Part shown: in pieces, positions 8,201 through 8,616 of the stretch
How positions within the stretch are numbered: the first letter of the stretch is position 1
How the letters are laid out: the number at the start of each line of letters is the position of its first letter
DNA from: Opitutia bacterium UBA5964
Lineage (GTDB): Bacteria > Verrucomicrobiota > Verrucomicrobiia > Opitutales > Coraliomargaritaceae
Assembly: GCA_002430605.1 (NCBI GenBank)
Contig: DJBY01000069.1
Location: 3,578-12,193, forward strand
Reading direction: 5' to 3'
Length of the DNA: 8,616 bases
The notes under the pieces: model-generated
What the model was told of the DNA's origin: nothing
Seen by the model: only the letters and a program-made list of their open reading frames with translations
The model's database searches: none
Program-made: the position numbers and the translations under genes

Positions 8201-8499
8201 CAGCCGTCGTCTGGCGCGAGCGCGCATTCAGTTACGTCGAAGGCGATCAATTCACGAATGGGATCTTCGACCGGGTCGTCATTTATCAAGCGGAAGACAG
8301 CACCATCAGCCGCGCCGAGATCATCGACTTTAAAAGCGACCGTATCCATCCAGGCAATACGCTGGAGCAAGCTATCGAGCATCACCGTCCACAACTCGAA
8401 GCCTATCGTAAGGCGCTCGCAAAGATCGTCGGCATTGAGGACGCAGTGATCGAAATAAAACTACTTTTCACCAGTGTCCCGCAGCTCGTGCAACTATAA
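5290..8499 (+). CDS. addA: AddA/RecB-like double-strand-break repair helicase-nuclease (UvrD superfamily 1A)
   Basis: The 1069-residue protein has a full SF1A helicase followed by a nuclease. Helicase motifs are Walker A ASAGSGKT (about 11-18), IIALTFTRTAAGEF (Ia, 38-51), QTLDSFFFRV (about 102-111), FDEFQDTS (II, D381-D385), VGDTKQCLYLWR (III, 414-425), SMSWRS (IV, W456-S458), TIHKSKGLEYDVV (V, about 700-712) and LYVAMTRAK (VI, R780). The C-terminal PD-(D/E)XK nuclease has GTALH (H895), GIFDRVV (D994), IIDFK (D1013, K1015) and QLEAY (Q1035-Y1039), all key residues present. Family role: with AddB it resects double-strand ends and loads RecA in homologous recombination. TTG at 5290 is the only usable start: an in-frame TGA lies at 5236, no ATG or GTG follows it, and Walker A begins 10 residues after the TTG. 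No Shine-Dalgarno is visible. AddB normally sits beside AddA, but no addB is found upstream here. Confidence 0.93.
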   Translation: MNSLQNIAISASAGSGKTYTLTNRFIYLLHAFEQPERIIALTFTRTAAGEFFHKIIEKLCDAAEDSAEAGRLSKELVITADCARYHHLLHLLINSMHKLNLQTLDSFFFRVVSSFALELGLSGSLKLLDESSEPRMRNEVRDSIVHRPGELTTELNEFWHAFKQATYGQEARSIEKVVSDFIEQLYTLYLDTPAADRWGQAATIWPQGCPWQTSAAPDWEQLANNLLAALPDDLGKAQVNGFNSAANCIRNYVGDETLNALLKNALAVAADVFAGNAVFKVSKDISISGPLCNALADCLRAIVWHHLKRALENTQGVHRILQAYHDNYDRIVRRPGRLAFADLTHLLAPDSAGSPMAEVDPMTRQLMDFRLDGQFDHWLFDEFQDTSRPQWEVVANLIDEIVQDDSGERSFFYVGDTKQCLYLWRNSDDRLFHDIQAHYNAGGANRIVKQPLSMSWRSAPPILDAVNEVFEDNALIAETFSADAAIRWAHAWQTHEASPATKDFSGFSCWIEAQKSDSPTRNELILKLLQDLNPIERGMSVGVLVRKNADANEVADYLRENCSLPIHTGSAIKPAVDNAAGAALLALLNLAAHPGDAHALGYLTLIDVSTDGPALASAAEELRTRLLSDSNESAVRWATERISAHLPAGDTRHRERLNQLIEKARAFDSEERRDIDGLIHFLRKCRSGECHAGDAVIIETIHKSKGLEYDVVILVNEDKTARSETRINPLLDSQGKADWIMEPIKKDLMQADPILNQLLEQSISQRGFGNLCTLYVAMTRAKQGLYMISDLKGAHKGTTVNYLKERLGTEAKTIELFPKSNYPLLWSTGDPQWHNSFKSTAQPTTNSPQPSAPAFDPAHPRLQLARPSTGKARPLDAAKCFDLDEHASIFGTALHDAFEQIEWLEAIRDQQPSAEDNNLTLDLFKQPVQGNAPSLPHTEMTEHFPPEVRDALTLCFDNPEIRTLFTKPETAAVVWRERAFSYVEGDQFTNGIFDRVVIYQAEDSTISRAEIIDFKSDRIHPGNTLEQAIEHHRPQLEAYRKALAKIVGIEDAVIEIKLLFTSVPQLVQL

Positions 8500-8500
8500 C

Positions 8501-8616
8501 ATGAAGGCTTCACAATACTGCCACGTCACCTGTCCGAGTTGCTTTGAGGTATTCTCAGTCACAGGTCCAGCACCTTCAGAGACGCCAACGGAATGGGACT
8601 ACGACTGCGAGGTCTG
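8501..8616 (+). CDS. CPXCG-like small cysteine-rich protein (3'-truncated by window edge)
   Basis: An ATG at 8501, one base after the addA TAA stop, opens a frame that reaches the window end with 38 complete codons plus TG. The peptide has CHVTCPSCFEVFSVTG, then an acidic stretch ending WDYDCEV, with a next codon beginning TG (Cys is likely). This spacing matches the Cys_rich_CPXCG family, whose members have a CPYCGE-type pair near the N-terminus and an EDCxVCCRP-type pair near the C-terminus, probably binding zinc. Here the first motif is CPSCF, lacking the family glycine. These proteins are about 60 residues long and have no established function. The 1-nt spacing suggests co-transcription and translational coupling with addA. 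Confidence 0.72.
   Translation, partial: MKASQYCHVTCPSCFEVFSVTGPAPSETPTEWDYDCEV

Overview
The window is a moderately GC-rich bacterial chromosome segment with five protein-coding loci plus the first codons of a sixth. The combination of a type II (eukaryote-like) glutamine synthetase, an AddA-type helicase-nuclease, a CPXCG-like cysteine-rich protein, weak or absent Shine-Dalgarno sequences and short GTAG...GGGTTTA palindromic repeats suggests a Verrucomicrobiota (Opitutae / Puniceicoccales-like) organism. That placement is inference; no rRNA or other phylogenetic marker is present.

Layout. (1) 1-2370, + strand: the C-terminal three quarters of an RND multidrug-efflux pump of the HAE1/AcrB type, cut by the window edge. 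(2) 2371-2561: a short gap between convergent genes holding three related REP-like palindromic elements in alternating orientation and a C8 tract. (3) 2562-3832, - strand: a two-gene cassette of a minimal protein-kinase-like protein (about 144 aa) followed 2 nt later by a PP2C-family Ser/Thr phosphatase. (4) 3833-4048: a divergent intergenic region carrying a consensus-perfect sigma-54 (-24/-12) promoter that points at (5) 4049-5074, glutamine synthetase type II, closed by a strong intrinsic terminator at 5095-5126. (6) 5290-8499, + strand: a complete AddA/RecB-like UvrD-family helicase with an intact C-terminal PD-(D/E)XK nuclease and a TTG start. (7) 8501-end: the start of a CPXCG-like small cysteine-rich protein, 1 nt after addA and so probably co-transcribed.

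How the parts relate. The glutamine synthetase is the ammonia-assimilation enzyme, and its sigma-54 promoter implies nitrogen-responsive control by an enhancer-binding protein encoded elsewhere. The kinase-like/PP2C pair is probably an opposing protein-phosphorylation module. Its divergent position next to glnII is suggestive, but nothing in the sequence proves a functional link. The efflux pump and the recombination helicase-nuclease look like unrelated housekeeping genes. No tRNA, rRNA, CRISPR, transposase or phage gene is visible. The most notable items are the sigma-54 promoter, the very small kinase-like protein with altered active-site motifs, and an addA with no addB beside it in the visible sequence.
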